This document shows positions 1-9,012 of a stretch of 64,000 nt of DNA, piece after piece. The stretch's first letter is position 1, and the number at the start of each line of letters is the position of its first letter. Source of the stretch: CAVONB01 sp963697205 (lineage in GTDB: Bacteria; Pseudomonadota; Alphaproteobacteria; Rhizobiales; Hyphomicrobiaceae); NCBI GenBank assembly GCA_963697205.1, contig CAVONB010000012.1, positions 1 to 64,000 on the forward strand, given 5' to 3'. The notes under the pieces were generated by a model. The model saw only the letters and a list, made by a program, of their open reading frames with translations. It searched no databases and was not told the DNA's origin. Position numbers and translations under genes: made by a program.

Positions 1-62
1 AAGCCCCGCAGCGCCGCGAGGCGCTTCATCTCGCGGGTCGGGCTCATGCATCGCACGGTGGG

Positions 63-83
63 TCCTCGGGACAAGCCCGAGGA
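63..83. repeat. Short palindromic intergenic repeat
   Basis: An 8-bp perfect stem (TCCTCGGG at 63-70, CCCGAGGA at 76-83) closes a 5-base loop. From memory this sequence, followed by ATGAC, resembles a dispersed palindrome seen between genes in many alphaproteobacteria. The rest of 1-119 shows no supported gene. Confidence 0.45.
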
Positions 84-119
84 TGACATCGGATGGGACG
101 AGTTCAGCGTCACTTGCGC

Positions 120-746
120 CTATTCCACCACCCTGATCGACCCCACGACCCTCAACGCATCACCGTCAGCGATAAGCACGATGCCTTCGCCCGAGCGCGT
201 CGTGCGGCCGGCGAGCGCCTGGATATTCACCTGATGTGTCGTGACGACGAGCGCGCCTGGGCCGCGCCACGCTTTGAGGATCTCGCGTGCCGCGCGCGTC
301 TGTCCCGGCGCCGACGCGCGGTCGCCGAAGAACGAGTTGAAGGCGGGCGCGTCTTCTATGCGGCCGGGAAACGCAAGCTCGGCCGTCTCTCGCGCGCGGC
401 ACCACTGCGAGGTCAGTACCTTGCCGACGGCGACGCCGCGCGTGCGAAACGCCGCGCCGATGCGGCGCGCCTCGGCTTGGCCGACGGCGTCGAGGTTGCG
501 CTGTGTCGCGCAGTCGCCGAGCCGGAACCCCTTGGGATCGCCGAAACCCGGTGCCGTTGCATGGCGAAACAGCACGATGCCGCCGGTGCTGAGTGCGGTC
601 CAGGCGGCGGCCTCATCGGCGCGTGCGCGTGACGTGCCGGCGAGGACGACGAGCACCGCGGCTGCCGTGAGTGCGGCTGCCGTGAGTGCCGCGGTCAGGC
701 GAACTCGCGCGGTCGCGTGGCGCGTGTGCGGATAGGTGATTGCCAT
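120..746 (-). CDS. Exported histidine phosphatase family protein
   Basis: The 208-residue protein belongs to the histidine phosphatase (phosphoglycerate mutase-like) superfamily. The phosphate-accepting motif reads LFRHATAPG, that is RHA in place of the usual RHG. Further active-site pieces are WCRARETAEL and the second histidine in TTHQVN. An Ala/Val-rich hydrophobic stretch before ARADEAAAW looks like a signal peptide, so it probably acts in the periplasm. The ATG at 746 is preferred to the GTG at 773 because GAGGGAG lies about 10 bases upstream. No operon partner is visible and the substrate cannot be told. The family is clear; the cellular role is not. Confidence 0.8.
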   Translation of the reverse strand: MAITYPHTRHATARVRLTAALTAAALTAAAVLVVLAGTSRARADEAAAWTALSTGGIVLFRHATAPGFGDPKGFRLGDCATQRNLDAVGQAEARRIGAAFRTRGVAVGKVLTSQWCRARETAELAFPGRIEDAPAFNSFFGDRASAPGQTRAAREILKAWRGPGALVVTTHQVNIQALAGRTTRSGEGIVLIADGDALRVVGSIRVVE

Positions 747-1024
747 GCGCCAAGGCTCCCTCGATTTGGTCACGGCGGCCTGTCCGCGTGGCCGCCCTAG
801 ATTTCAACGCGCGACGGCGCCCTTCGGATGACAGGCCCGGCCGCCGCCACCAACGACGATGCCCGCGGACCGGACTGGGCGCGATGGGCGATCCCGATCC
901 AGCCGGCCGCTCCGGGCGTGAGCGCCCGGACGCAATGAATGCGCCGGCGCCGCGATGATCAGCTTTCGGCCTTTCCCAGGGGTTGCTAACGTGCAGATGG
1001 AAGTAATTGCGTTATCGGGGGAAC

Positions 1025-2434
1025 ATGCCGTCGAACCACAACCGCGCCGGGGCGGTCCGCCCGCCCCACCGGCCCGAGCTGTCGCGGCCGATGCCGGTGG
1101 TCGGCTGGCTGCTGCTGGCGCTCGCGATCGGGTTCGCGCTGGTCCTTGCCTACCGCCAGACTGCGCCACCGCTGCAGATCAGCCTGGCGGCCGGGCCTGA
1201 GGGCGCCGGCTACCACGCCATCGCAACACGCTATCGTGATGCGCTGGCCCGTCGCGGCGTCACGCTGCACATCGTCGAGACGTCGGGAGCAGCTCAGAAC
1301 CTGGACCTGATCGCCGCGCGCCGGCCCCGTGTCGATGCGGCGCTGATCCAGGGTGGGCTTGCGGCGGGCCGGGACCATCCCGGGCTCGTTTCCGTTGGAC
1401 GCCACTTCTACGAGCCGCTGCTGATCTTCACCCGCCCCGCGCTGGGCGACGTCGACCGGCTGGGGCAACTCGCCGGCCGGCGAATCGCGGTCGGTGGGGA
1501 AGGGACGGGCACGCAGATCCTCGTCAAGCGGCTGCTGGCTGCCAATGGCGTGACGGGCGACAACACGACGTTCCTAGCGCTGCCCGGGGTGGAGGCGGAA
1601 GCGGCACTGATGCGCGGCGAGATCGACGCGGCGCTGTTCGTGATGGCGCTCGATTCGCCCATCACCGCGCGACTGTTGCGCGCGCGCGACGTGCGCCTCG
1701 CGTCAATGGCGCGCACAGACGCCTATGCGCGCCGGTTCGCCTTCTTGACGCCGTTGACCTTGCCACAAGGCGCGCTCGATCTTGTCGGCGATCGGCCCGC
1801 GCGCCGGATCGATCTAGTGGCGGTGACGGCAGCACTCGTCGTGCGCCGGGAAACACATCCTGCCATGGCCTACCTGCTGGCGGAGGTGGCGAGCCAGGTG
1901 CACGACGATCAGTCGCTGCTCGGGCGGATGACCGACGAGGAGCGCGCGCGCGATCCAGAGTTCGAAGTCGCGGATGCCGCGATGCGCTATTACCGGCACG
2001 GCGCGCCCTTCCTGCACCGGCATTTCCCGTTCTGGGTGGCCGACGTTCTCGAGCGCGCGCTGCTGTGGGGCGTGCCCTTCGCCGCCGTCCTGTTCCCGCT
2101 GCTGGGTGGCCTCTACCGGTTGCACCAGTGGCGGGTGAGGCGCCAGATCGAGCGCTGGTATCACCGGCTGATGGCAATCGAGGGCAACGTGGCCAACGCG
2201 CTGGATACGACCGACTACGACGGCCTGCGCCGCCGCCTGCAGGCGCTGGCACAAGAGGTACGCAGCGCGCGCGTGCCCGCATCCCACACCGATCAGGTGT
2301 TCCAGCTGCTGGAACACCTGCGGGCCGTCGGCGACGAGCTTGCTTTTGCGTCCGCCGGGCCGGACGGGCAGGTCGACGGCTCGCGCCACCGGCTGCCGAC
2401 GCGCCTGCTGCGATCGGCGGCCCGTTCGATTTGA
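1025..2434 (+). CDS. TAXI family TRAP-type solute-binding protein, membrane anchored
   Basis: A 469-residue TAXI-type binding protein. The region after the N-terminal membrane segment (around residues 20-45) has typical TAXI sequence: AAGPEGAGYHAIA, then an ETSGAAQNL motif and a GGEGTGTQ motif. Most TAXI proteins are about 320 residues and freely exported; this one continues into a second hydrophobic segment near residue 350 (VPFAAVLFPLLGGLY) and a basic cytoplasmic-looking tail, so it seems tethered by two membrane spans. There is no TRAP permease next to it. The ATG at 1025 is preferred over a TTG at 1007 because a G-rich ribosome site precedes it. The ligand is unknown; the family usually binds small carboxylates or glutamate. 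Confidence 0.8.
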   Translation: MPSNHNRAGAVRPPHRPELSRPMPVVGWLLLALAIGFALVLAYRQTAPPLQISLAAGPEGAGYHAIATRYRDALARRGVTLHIVETSGAAQNLDLIAARRPRVDAALIQGGLAAGRDHPGLVSVGRHFYEPLLIFTRPALGDVDRLGQLAGRRIAVGGEGTGTQILVKRLLAANGVTGDNTTFLALPGVEAEAALMRGEIDAALFVMALDSPITARLLRARDVRLASMARTDAYARRFAFLTPLTLPQGALDLVGDRPARRIDLVAVTAALVVRRETHPAMAYLLAEVASQVHDDQSLLGRMTDEERARDPEFEVADAAMRYYRHGAPFLHRHFPFWVADVLERALLWGVPFAAVLFPLLGGLYRLHQWRVRRQIERWYHRLMAIEGNVANALDTTDYDGLRRRLQALAQEVRSARVPASHTDQVFQLLEHLRAVGDELAFASAGPDGQVDGSRHRLPTRLLRSAARSI

Positions 2435-2575
2435 AGCGCAACGGGGCGCATTGTGGGGCGGGCCGCGGCATCGCGGCGCCCGCCGCCGTCTCATCGCCGA
2501 GCCAGATCCCCCACAGCAAGGCGGTTGGCGACACTTGACCCCGCCGGTTCGGGCCTGTCATGTCGGTGTCATATA

Positions 2576-2601
2576 TTTCAACCATTCTAGAAGTATGGAA
2601 A
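2576..2601. promoter_or_regulatory. Candidate ArsR operator over the start codon
   Basis: An imperfect inverted repeat has a perfect TTCTAGAA core at 2585-2592 and outer arms TTTC (2576-2579) and GAAA (2598-2601), all on the same dyad. It covers the ATG at 2595 of the ArsR-ArsC gene. ArsR repressors bind such dyads near their own promoters, so autoregulation is inferred. Confidence 0.45.
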
Positions 2602-3446
2602 CAAACGACGCCGTCGCCGGATTTTCCGCCCTGTCGCAGGAGACGCGGCTGGACTTGCTGCGCGTCCTCGCACAGGCGAGGCGCGAGGGCATGTCGGCCG
2701 GCGACCTCGCCGCCGTGCTCGGTGTGGCCCCGTCGCGGCTCTCGTTTCATCTGGCGGCACTGGAGACCGCGGGCCTTGTCGGCTCCGTGAGACAGGGGCG
2801 CCGGATGATCTATGCCGTCCGCCTGTCGCGGCTGCGCGCGCTGTTCGGGTTCCTGACCGAGACCTGCTGCCAAGGGCGCCCGGAATTGTGCGGCGCGCTC
2901 ACGCGGCTCCTGCCCGATGACGACGACCAGGAGTCACCTGTGACACCCGCGTTCAATGTCTTGTTCGTCTGCACACGCAATTCGGCCCGGTCGATCCTGG
3001 CCGAGGCGATCCTGGAGACCGTGGGCCACGGCAAGTTCCGCGCGTATTCCGCAGGTGCCGAGCCCGCCTCCGCGCCGATGCCCGAAGTGCTCGAGCGGCT
3101 TGCGATCATGGGCCACGACGTCTCCCGCCTTCGCTGCAAATCCTGGGACGAATTCATCGGTGCCGACGCGCCACGCATGGATTTCGTCATCACCTTGTGC
3201 GATCCCCAGGCGGGTGAAGTCTGTCCTGATCTCGGATCGCGCCCGATCACAGCGCTCTGGCCGTTTCCCGACCCGGCGAAATTCACCGGCTCGCAGGTGG
3301 AGCGCATCGCGTTGCTCAACGGGCTCTACGGAATGGTCCGGCGCCGGCTGGAGGCGTTCGTGCATCTGCCCTTCGCGTCCCTCGACCGCATGGCGCTGAA
3401 GGCGCGCCTGGCCGCGTTGGCCGACCCGCGTGTGCCGGCCGGTTGA
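2595..3446 (+). CDS. ArsR regulator fused to ArsC-type arsenate reductase
   Basis: A 283-residue two-domain protein. Residues 10-80 form an ArsR winged helix (SALSQETRLDLLRVL, then the recognition region around SRLSFHLAALE). Vicinal cysteines C91-C92 and C99 are a plausible As(III) sensor site. Residues 119-275 are a low-molecular-weight phosphatase-type arsenate reductase with the CX5R P-loop (C126 to R132, CTRNSAR) after FNVLFV. The ATG at 2595 starts exactly at the ArsR domain. The gene leads an arsenic operon with GAPDH and arsJ. It would join sensing of As(III) with reduction of arsenate, while the next two genes export organic arsenate directly. Confidence 0.9.
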   Translation: METNDAVAGFSALSQETRLDLLRVLAQARREGMSAGDLAAVLGVAPSRLSFHLAALETAGLVGSVRQGRRMIYAVRLSRLRALFGFLTETCCQGRPELCGALTRLLPDDDDQESPVTPAFNVLFVCTRNSARSILAEAILETVGHGKFRAYSAGAEPASAPMPEVLERLAIMGHDVSRLRCKSWDEFIGADAPRMDFVITLCDPQAGEVCPDLGSRPITALWPFPDPAKFTGSQVERIALLNGLYGMVRRRLEAFVHLPFASLDRMALKARLAALADPRVPAG

Positions 3447-3491
3447 ACGCGCCGCCGGGGACGCCGGGAAAAACAGGAAGGGACCAACGGC

Positions 3492-4535
3492 ATGCGTGTA
3501 GGCATCAACGGAATGGGTCGCATGGGGCGGCTGGCGCTCAGGGCGGCGCTGGGCGGCGTCGTGCGCGCCGACAACGATCCCCGGGGCGCCAACCGGCTCG
3601 ACATCGTGCACGTCAACGAGATCAGCGGCGGCGCAGCGGCGACGGCCCATCTCATCGAATTCGACAGCATCCACGGCCGGTGGCGCACGCCGATCGAGGT
3701 GGCGGGCGAGGATGAGATCGCCATCGGCGGCCGGCGCATCGGCTTCAGCGCCGCCAAGTCGCCGGGCGAGTTGGCGTGGGGCGATCTGGGTTGCGAGATC
3801 GTGCTGGAGTGTACCGGCCGTTTTCTCAAGCCGGCCGATCTCGACGCCTACTTCCAGCGCGGCGTGAAGACGGTCATCGTGTCCGCGCCCGTCAAGGACG
3901 CCGCCGCCCTCAACATCGTCGTCGGCGTCAACGATCACCTCTATGATCCCGCGCACCACAAGCTATTGACCGCCGCATCGTGCACGACCAACTGCCTAGC
4001 GCCAGTGGTCAAGGTCGTGCACGAGGCGCTCGGCATCCGCCATGGGCAGATCACGACCATCCACGACCCCACCAACACCAACGTCGTCGTCGATGCCCCG
4101 CACAAGGATTTGCGCCGCGCGCGCTCCGCAATGCTCTCGCTGCAGCCGACGACGACCGGAAGCGCCACCGCGATCACGCTTATCTACCCGGAGCTGAAGG
4201 GCAAGCTCGACGGCCATGCTGTGCGTGCCCCGGTGCTCAACGCCAGCCTGACCGATTGCGTGTTCGAGCTCGATCGTCCCACGACGGCCAAGGAGGTCAA
4301 CGCCCTGTTCGAGGCGGCATCGCGGGGCGCACTCGCCGGCATCTTGGGCTACGAGACCCGCCCGCTCGTCTCCGCCGACTACTGCAACGACACGCGCTCC
4401 GCGATCGTCGACGCACTCTCGACCCTGGTGACCGACGGCACGCTGCTCAAGGTCTATGCCTGGTACGACAACGAGATGGGCTACGTCTGCCGCATGGTCG
4501 ATCTCGCCAGCATCGTCATGGCGAGGCGTGCGTGA
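3492..4535 (+). CDS. ArsJ-associated glyceraldehyde-3-phosphate dehydrogenase
   Basis: A 347-residue GAPDH with the NAD-binding start GINGMGRMGRLALRA and the catalytic cysteine C164 in ASCTTNCLAP. Lying between an ArsR-ArsC fusion and arsJ, it fits the known arsenic GAPDH that makes 1-arseno-3-phosphoglycerate from glyceraldehyde 3-phosphate and arsenate; ArsJ then exports the product. Its stop overlaps the arsJ start (TGATG at 4533-4537), so the two are translationally coupled. It is unlikely to be the housekeeping GAPDH because of this context. Confidence 0.92.
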   Translation: MRVGINGMGRMGRLALRAALGGVVRADNDPRGANRLDIVHVNEISGGAAATAHLIEFDSIHGRWRTPIEVAGEDEIAIGGRRIGFSAAKSPGELAWGDLGCEIVLECTGRFLKPADLDAYFQRGVKTVIVSAPVKDAAALNIVVGVNDHLYDPAHHKLLTAASCTTNCLAPVVKVVHEALGIRHGQITTIHDPTNTNVVVDAPHKDLRRARSAMLSLQPTTTGSATAITLIYPELKGKLDGHAVRAPVLNASLTDCVFELDRPTTAKEVNALFEAASRGALAGILGYETRPLVSADYCNDTRSAIVDALSTLVTDGTLLKVYAWYDNEMGYVCRMVDLASIVMARRA

Positions 4536-5792
4536 TGGACGCTGCAGCCCGCAATTACCTCGTCGTCACCGCTTCCTATTGGGGTTTCACCCTGGTCGAC
4601 GGCGCGCTGCGAATGCTCGTGCTGTTTCATTTCTTCCTGCTGGGCTACTCCCCGTTCACGCTGGCCTTCCTGTTCCTGCTCTACGAGTTCGCCGGCATTC
4701 TGGCCAATCTCGGCGGCGGCTGGCTCGCCGTGCGCTTCGGCATCCCGCGCATGCTGGCCGTCGGCCAGGCGTTGCAAGTGTCGGGCCTGCTGATGCTGTC
4801 GATGCTCGATCCCGGCTGGACGGCCGCGATGTCGGTCGCCTGGGTCGTCGCCGCCCAAGGCATCGCAGGCGTCGCAAAGGACGTCACCAAGACCGCGTCC
4901 AAGTCCGCGATCAAGGCCACCTCCGGTGACGGCGCCGATCAGCTCTTCACGTGGGTCGCCTGGTTCACCGGCTCCAAGAACGCGATGAAGGGCATCGGCT
5001 TCTTTCTCGGAGGCGTACTCTTGGAGGTCGCCGGCTTCCGCGGCGCGCTGTGGCTGATGAGCGCGCTGCTGGCCGTGATCTTCGTCGCAGGCCTCGCCTT
5101 GCTGCCGCGCGATCTCGGCAAGGCAAAGCCCTCGCGCACAATGCGAGAGCTTTTCGCGCGCTCGCGTGGCGTCAATCTCCTGGCCGCCGCGCGCATCTTC
5201 CTGTTCGGTGCGCGCGACGTCTGGTTCGTGGTCGGGCTACCGGTGTTTCTCTACGCGTCCGGTTGGACCTTCGTCGAGGTCGGCGGCTATCTCGCGGCCT
5301 GGACCATCGCGTATGGTGCGATCCAGGCGATCGCGCCCAAGTGTGTCGCGCGCAGCGCCGACGGGCTGACGCGGGAAGTGCCTGCCGCGCGCATCTGGTC
5401 GCTCGCGCTTGTCGGCGATCCCTGTCGCCCTGGCGCTGTTGTTGGCGTTGCCGGGGCTGTGGCGGCCCGACGTCGTGCTGGTGGTCGGGCTGGCGCTGTT
5501 CGGCTTTCCCTTCGCCGTCAACTCGTCTTTGCACTCCTACCTGATCCTGGCTTACGCCGGCTCCAAGAAGGCGGCTGAGGATGTCGGCTTTTATTACGCA
5601 GCCAACGCGACCGGCCGGCTGATCGGCATCGTGCTCTCGGGCTGGCTCTACCAGCAAGGCGGCATGGTCGTCTGTCTGGTCGGCGCAGCCGTTATGCTCG
5701 GGGCCTGTTGGGTCATCACGCTTCTGCTGCCCGGACACGTTGAGGCCGCACCCGGCAGCGTCACCATCGATCGCCGCGCATCGCCGGTGTGA
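4535..5792 (+). pseudogene. arsJ: arsJ organoarsenical exporter, frameshifted
   Basis: An MFS transporter of the ArsJ family, starting MDAAARNYLVVTASYWGFTL, with many membrane segments and the family stretch KDVTKTASKSAIK. The frame used from 4535 is lost near 5411-5417: after IWSLALV it turns into non-homologous arginine-rich sequence, while the hydrophobic transporter sequence continues in the next frame from about 5412 (IPVALALLLALPG) to the stop at 5792. One extra base explains this. Restored, the protein is about 418 residues. Whether this is a true mutation or a sequencing error cannot be decided here; if real, the exporter lacks its last membrane helices and is probably dead. Confidence 0.85.
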
Positions 5793-5801
5793 TGAAAAGT
5801 C

Positions 5802-5820
5802 TGGCGATCGGGCATCGCCA
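5802..5820 (-). terminator. Hairpin between convergent arsJ and LysR genes
   Basis: A perfect 7-bp stem (TGGCGAT at 5802-5808, ATCGCCA at 5814-5820) with a 5-base loop sits in the 56-bp gap between convergent genes. On the minus strand it is followed by GACTTTTCAT, so it could end the LysR transcript. Confidence 0.4.
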
Positions 5821-5848
5821 AACGACGGATTCGATGATGGCCGTTTGC

Positions 5849-6757
5849 TCAACTGCTCGCGATATGGCTGCGGACAAGCGCGGGAATGCGCCTGATGGCC
5901 GCCTCCTTCGTTCGCGAAAGGGCTTGGCGGCGGCGGTAGAACGCCAGATCGAACACCGGCGGTGGCGTTACGCGGACGCAGGCAATCGTTCCGTGGGTGG
6001 CATCGATCAACGCGGCTTGGGTCGGTACGAACGCCACGCCGAAACCTGAGCGCACGATGGCAATTTGGGTCTCGATGTTGTCGACGACCGACAGCATGTT
6101 CGGACGCAAGCCGAGCCCCTCGAACAGATCCGACACGATCTGCCCGTAGCCGACGCCGACCTCACTCATGATCAGCGGCTCGTCGAACACGCGCGCTAGA
6201 TCGATCGGTTCTCGGCGTTTCGTCAGGTGGTGACCGCAAGGCACTGCCAGAACCATCTCGACCGCGCCCAGGCGCTCCGACACGAGACCTGCGGGAACAC
6301 GCTCCGCATCGGCACTGACGGCAAAGGCCGCATCCAGACGCTCCTCGAACAGCTCCGCAAAGACCACGCGCGTGGGAGCGGTTCGGATGTCGAGGCGCGG
6401 GTGGCGCTGGCCGGGCTCGCCTGCGCGATAGAGCGCAGGCACGATGAACGAGGCCATGCCGGAACCCATGCCGACCGAGATTGTCTCGCGGTCGCGTCCC
6501 TTGATCCGGCGGGCGACGTCGTCGAGGCTGATCAGGTCGCTGGCGACGCGCTGCGCCTCCGCCAGATAGGCCCGCCCGGCATCGGTCACTTCGACGCCGC
6601 GACCGGTCCGCCGGAACAGCGAGAACCCCAGACGCGCCTCGAGCTGCTTGACCTGCTCGCTGATCGCCGACTGCGAGACGCTGAGGCGTGAGGCCGCGCG
6701 CGTGAAGCTGCGCTCCTTGGCGACGGCGAGGGCATAGCGGATCTGGCGGAATTCCAC
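5849..6757 (-). CDS. LysR family transcriptional regulator (cluster A)
   Basis: A 302-residue LysR protein with the N-terminal helix-turn-helix (MEFRQIRYALAVAKERSF, then SRLSVSQSAISEQVKQLEARLG) and a C-terminal effector-binding domain. It is transcribed away from hyuA across a 167-bp gap, the standard arrangement for a LysR activator of a divergent operon. It probably senses the substrate or an intermediate of cluster A. The effector cannot be read from the sequence. Confidence 0.9.
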   Translation of the reverse strand: MEFRQIRYALAVAKERSFTRAASRLSVSQSAISEQVKQLEARLGFSLFRRTGRGVEVTDAGRAYLAEAQRVASDLISLDDVARRIKGRDRETISVGMGSGMASFIVPALYRAGEPGQRHPRLDIRTAPTRVVFAELFEERLDAAFAVSADAERVPAGLVSERLGAVEMVLAVPCGHHLTKRREPIDLARVFDEPLIMSEVGVGYGQIVSDLFEGLGLRPNMLSVVDNIETQIAIVRSGFGVAFVPTQAALIDATHGTIACVRVTPPPVFDLAFYRRRQALSRTKEAAIRRIPALVRSHIASS

Positions 6758-6924
6758 GTCGGCCGCCCCAGGGCTGGAAAACTTCTGCTTTCGGAAAATC
6801 CGATAGCTCGATCATCAATCACGTTTGGACATGAGGCAAGGGCGGAATTCTAATGGCTGACGACAGGCCCTGACGTCACACGCCGTTGAGCCGTTGTGCC
6901 GTCAAAACGGGAGTGCGCAGGCGC

Positions 6925-9012
6925 ATGGTCTCGAACGCCGCGGTGTCACAGCGTCCGATCCGGATCGGCATCGATACCGGCGGCACGTTCACCGATATCG
7001 TCCTAGTGGATGGCTCGACGGGTGAGATGTCGGTAACCAAGGTGCCAAGCACCCCAGCCAATCCGGCGTTGGGACTGGTGCGCGGCGTGCAATCGATCCT
7101 GGCGGCGAGCGCGAAGCCGGCCAGCGGGCTCGCCGGCCTTGCCCACGGCACGACCGTGGCGACCAACGCGCTGCTCCAGGGGGAGGTCGCGGGCCTCGGC
7201 CTGATCGTGACGGAAGGCTTTCGCCACATCCTGGAGATCGCGCGCCAATCCGTGCCCGACGGCTACGGCAACTCCTATTTCTGGGTGAAGCCCGAGCGGC
7301 TCGTGCCGCTCGCTCACGTGGCGGAGGTCGGCGGACGCCTCGACGTGCGCGGTCGCCAGCTCAAGCCGCTCGACGACGCCAGTGTGGTCGCCGCAGCGCG
7401 GCGTCTGAAGGCTGCCGGCGTACGCGCCGTCGGCGTATCGCTCATCCATGCCTATGCAAATGACGCGCACGAGCGGCGGGTCGGCGAGATCCTGGCGCGG
7501 GAGCTGCCGGGCGTCGCCGTATCGCTGTCGTCCCAGGTCCTGCCGGAATACCGCGAATACGAGCGCACCGTCACGACGCTCGTCGACGCCTTCGTCAAAC
7601 CCTATGTCACGCACTATCTGGCGCAAGTGAAACAGGAGCTTGGCACCGATTTCGCCGACGTGCCGTTTCTCGTCATGCAGTCCTCCGGCGGCGTGATGAG
7701 CGCCGAGCAGGTCCAGGAAAAGCCGATCACCACGGCTCTTTCCGGACCCGCAGCCGGCGCGCTCGGCTCTGCCGTGATCGCGCAGCTGGCCGGCTTCCCC
7801 AACCTCGTGACACTGGATGCCGGCGGCACGTCGACGGATCTGTGCCTGATCGAAGCCTGCGCGCCCTCCGTGACGACGGCGGGTTCGGTCGGCCCGTTCC
7901 CCGTGCGCATTCCCATGATCGCGATCGAAACCATCGGTACGGGTGGAGGCTCGATCGCCTACGTCGATCGCGAGGGACGGCTGAAGGTCGGACCACGAAG
8001 CGCCGGCGCCGAGCCCGGTCCCATGTGTTATCCCGGCGGCGGCGGCGAGCCGACGATCACCGACGCCAACCTCGTCCTGGGGCGCCTGCCGGCGGCCCTG
8101 ATCGGCGGCGGCATCGCGCTCGACGTCGATCGCGCGCGCTCAGGTATCGGCGCGCTGGCCGACAAGCTCGGCGCCGGTCACGCAATCGAGCAACTCGCCG
8201 CCGGCATCATCGAGATCGCCAACTGGAACCAGGCCGATCGCATCCGGCAGATGACCATCCAGCGCGGCATCGACCCGCGCGCGTTCGCACTCCTGTCGTT
8301 CGGCGGCGCGGGGCCGGCGCAGTCGGCAGCCGTGATGGGGCTGCTCGCCATGGCGGCCTGTCTCGTGCCGCCCAATCCCGGCAACCTGTCAGCACTCGGC
8401 CTGCTCGCCGTCGACTGGCGCACCGATCAGGTGCGCACCAAGGTGATGCACCAGGACCATGTCGATCTCGGTCTTCTCCGTGAGATATTCCAGGGGCTGG
8501 AGGCCGAAGCGGTCATGACGCTGGAGCGCGATGGCATCCCGCGCGACAGGATCCGCCTCATGCGCGAGGCCGACGTGCGCTACGTCGGGCAATCGATGGA
8601 GGTGCGCGTCGGCGTCGGCGATGGCGCCGTCGATGCCACGCTCGTGTCCGCGCTCGCCAACCGCTTCCATGACGCACATGCGCGCACGTTCGGCTACGAT
8701 TATCGCGACAGCCAGCGCGTCGAGATCGTCAATTGGCGCGTGACGGGGCTCGGCACGATCGACCGCCCCCGCCTGCCGCGATTGCCGACGGCCATGACAG
8801 CCGCCCGGCCCATAGGCGAGCGGAAGGTCTGGTTCGACGACGCGTTTGCGCCGACCCCCGTCTACGACCGCGCGTCGCTCGGCGCCGGTCACGCGATCAC
8901 AGGTCCCGCAATCGTGGAGGAATTCGGCTCCACGACGGTCGTGTTTCCAGGCCAGGTGCTGAGCGTCGACCCGCACGGCATTCTGGTGATCCGCTCGGGA
9001 GACCGCACATGA
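6925..9012 (+). CDS. hyuA: Hydantoinase/oxoprolinase family protein, HyuA-type subunit
   Basis: A 695-residue HyuA-type subunit of ATP-dependent N-methylhydantoinase/5-oxoprolinase/acetone-carboxylase-like enzymes. The N-terminal nucleotide-binding signature GIDTGGTFTDIV is clear, followed by the family stretches LAHGTTVATNALL and TLDAGGTSTDLCLI. The ATG at 6925 is preferred to the upstream TTG at 6886 because GGGAG lies just before it and it places the GIDTGGT motif near the N-terminus. It overlaps hyuB by 4 bp. With hyuB it would open a hydantoin-like or lactam ring using ATP. The exact substrate is unknown. Confidence 0.9.
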   Translation: MVSNAAVSQRPIRIGIDTGGTFTDIVLVDGSTGEMSVTKVPSTPANPALGLVRGVQSILAASAKPASGLAGLAHGTTVATNALLQGEVAGLGLIVTEGFRHILEIARQSVPDGYGNSYFWVKPERLVPLAHVAEVGGRLDVRGRQLKPLDDASVVAAARRLKAAGVRAVGVSLIHAYANDAHERRVGEILARELPGVAVSLSSQVLPEYREYERTVTTLVDAFVKPYVTHYLAQVKQELGTDFADVPFLVMQSSGGVMSAEQVQEKPITTALSGPAAGALGSAVIAQLAGFPNLVTLDAGGTSTDLCLIEACAPSVTTAGSVGPFPVRIPMIAIETIGTGGGSIAYVDREGRLKVGPRSAGAEPGPMCYPGGGGEPTITDANLVLGRLPAALIGGGIALDVDRARSGIGALADKLGAGHAIEQLAAGIIEIANWNQADRIRQMTIQRGIDPRAFALLSFGGAGPAQSAAVMGLLAMAACLVPPNPGNLSALGLLAVDWRTDQVRTKVMHQDHVDLGLLREIFQGLEAEAVMTLERDGIPRDRIRLMREADVRYVGQSMEVRVGVGDGAVDATLVSALANRFHDAHARTFGYDYRDSQRVEIVNWRVTGLGTIDRPRLPRLPTAMTAARPIGERKVWFDDAFAPTPVYDRASLGAGHAITGPAIVEEFGSTTVVFPGQVLSVDPHGILVIRSGDRT

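Noticed and set aside
1..46. A possible minus-strand gene start (MSPTREMKRLAALRG) running off the left edge
   Set aside because: Only about 15 codons are visible, without a ribosome site.
1662..2873. A 403-codon minus-strand frame over the TAXI and ArsR genes
   Set aside because: It is arginine- and alanine-rich shadow coding with no domain, opposite two supported genes.
3980..4534. Long open frame upstream of arsJ in the arsJ frame
   Set aside because: It lies inside the GAPDH gene in another frame; the real arsJ start is the ATG at 4535.
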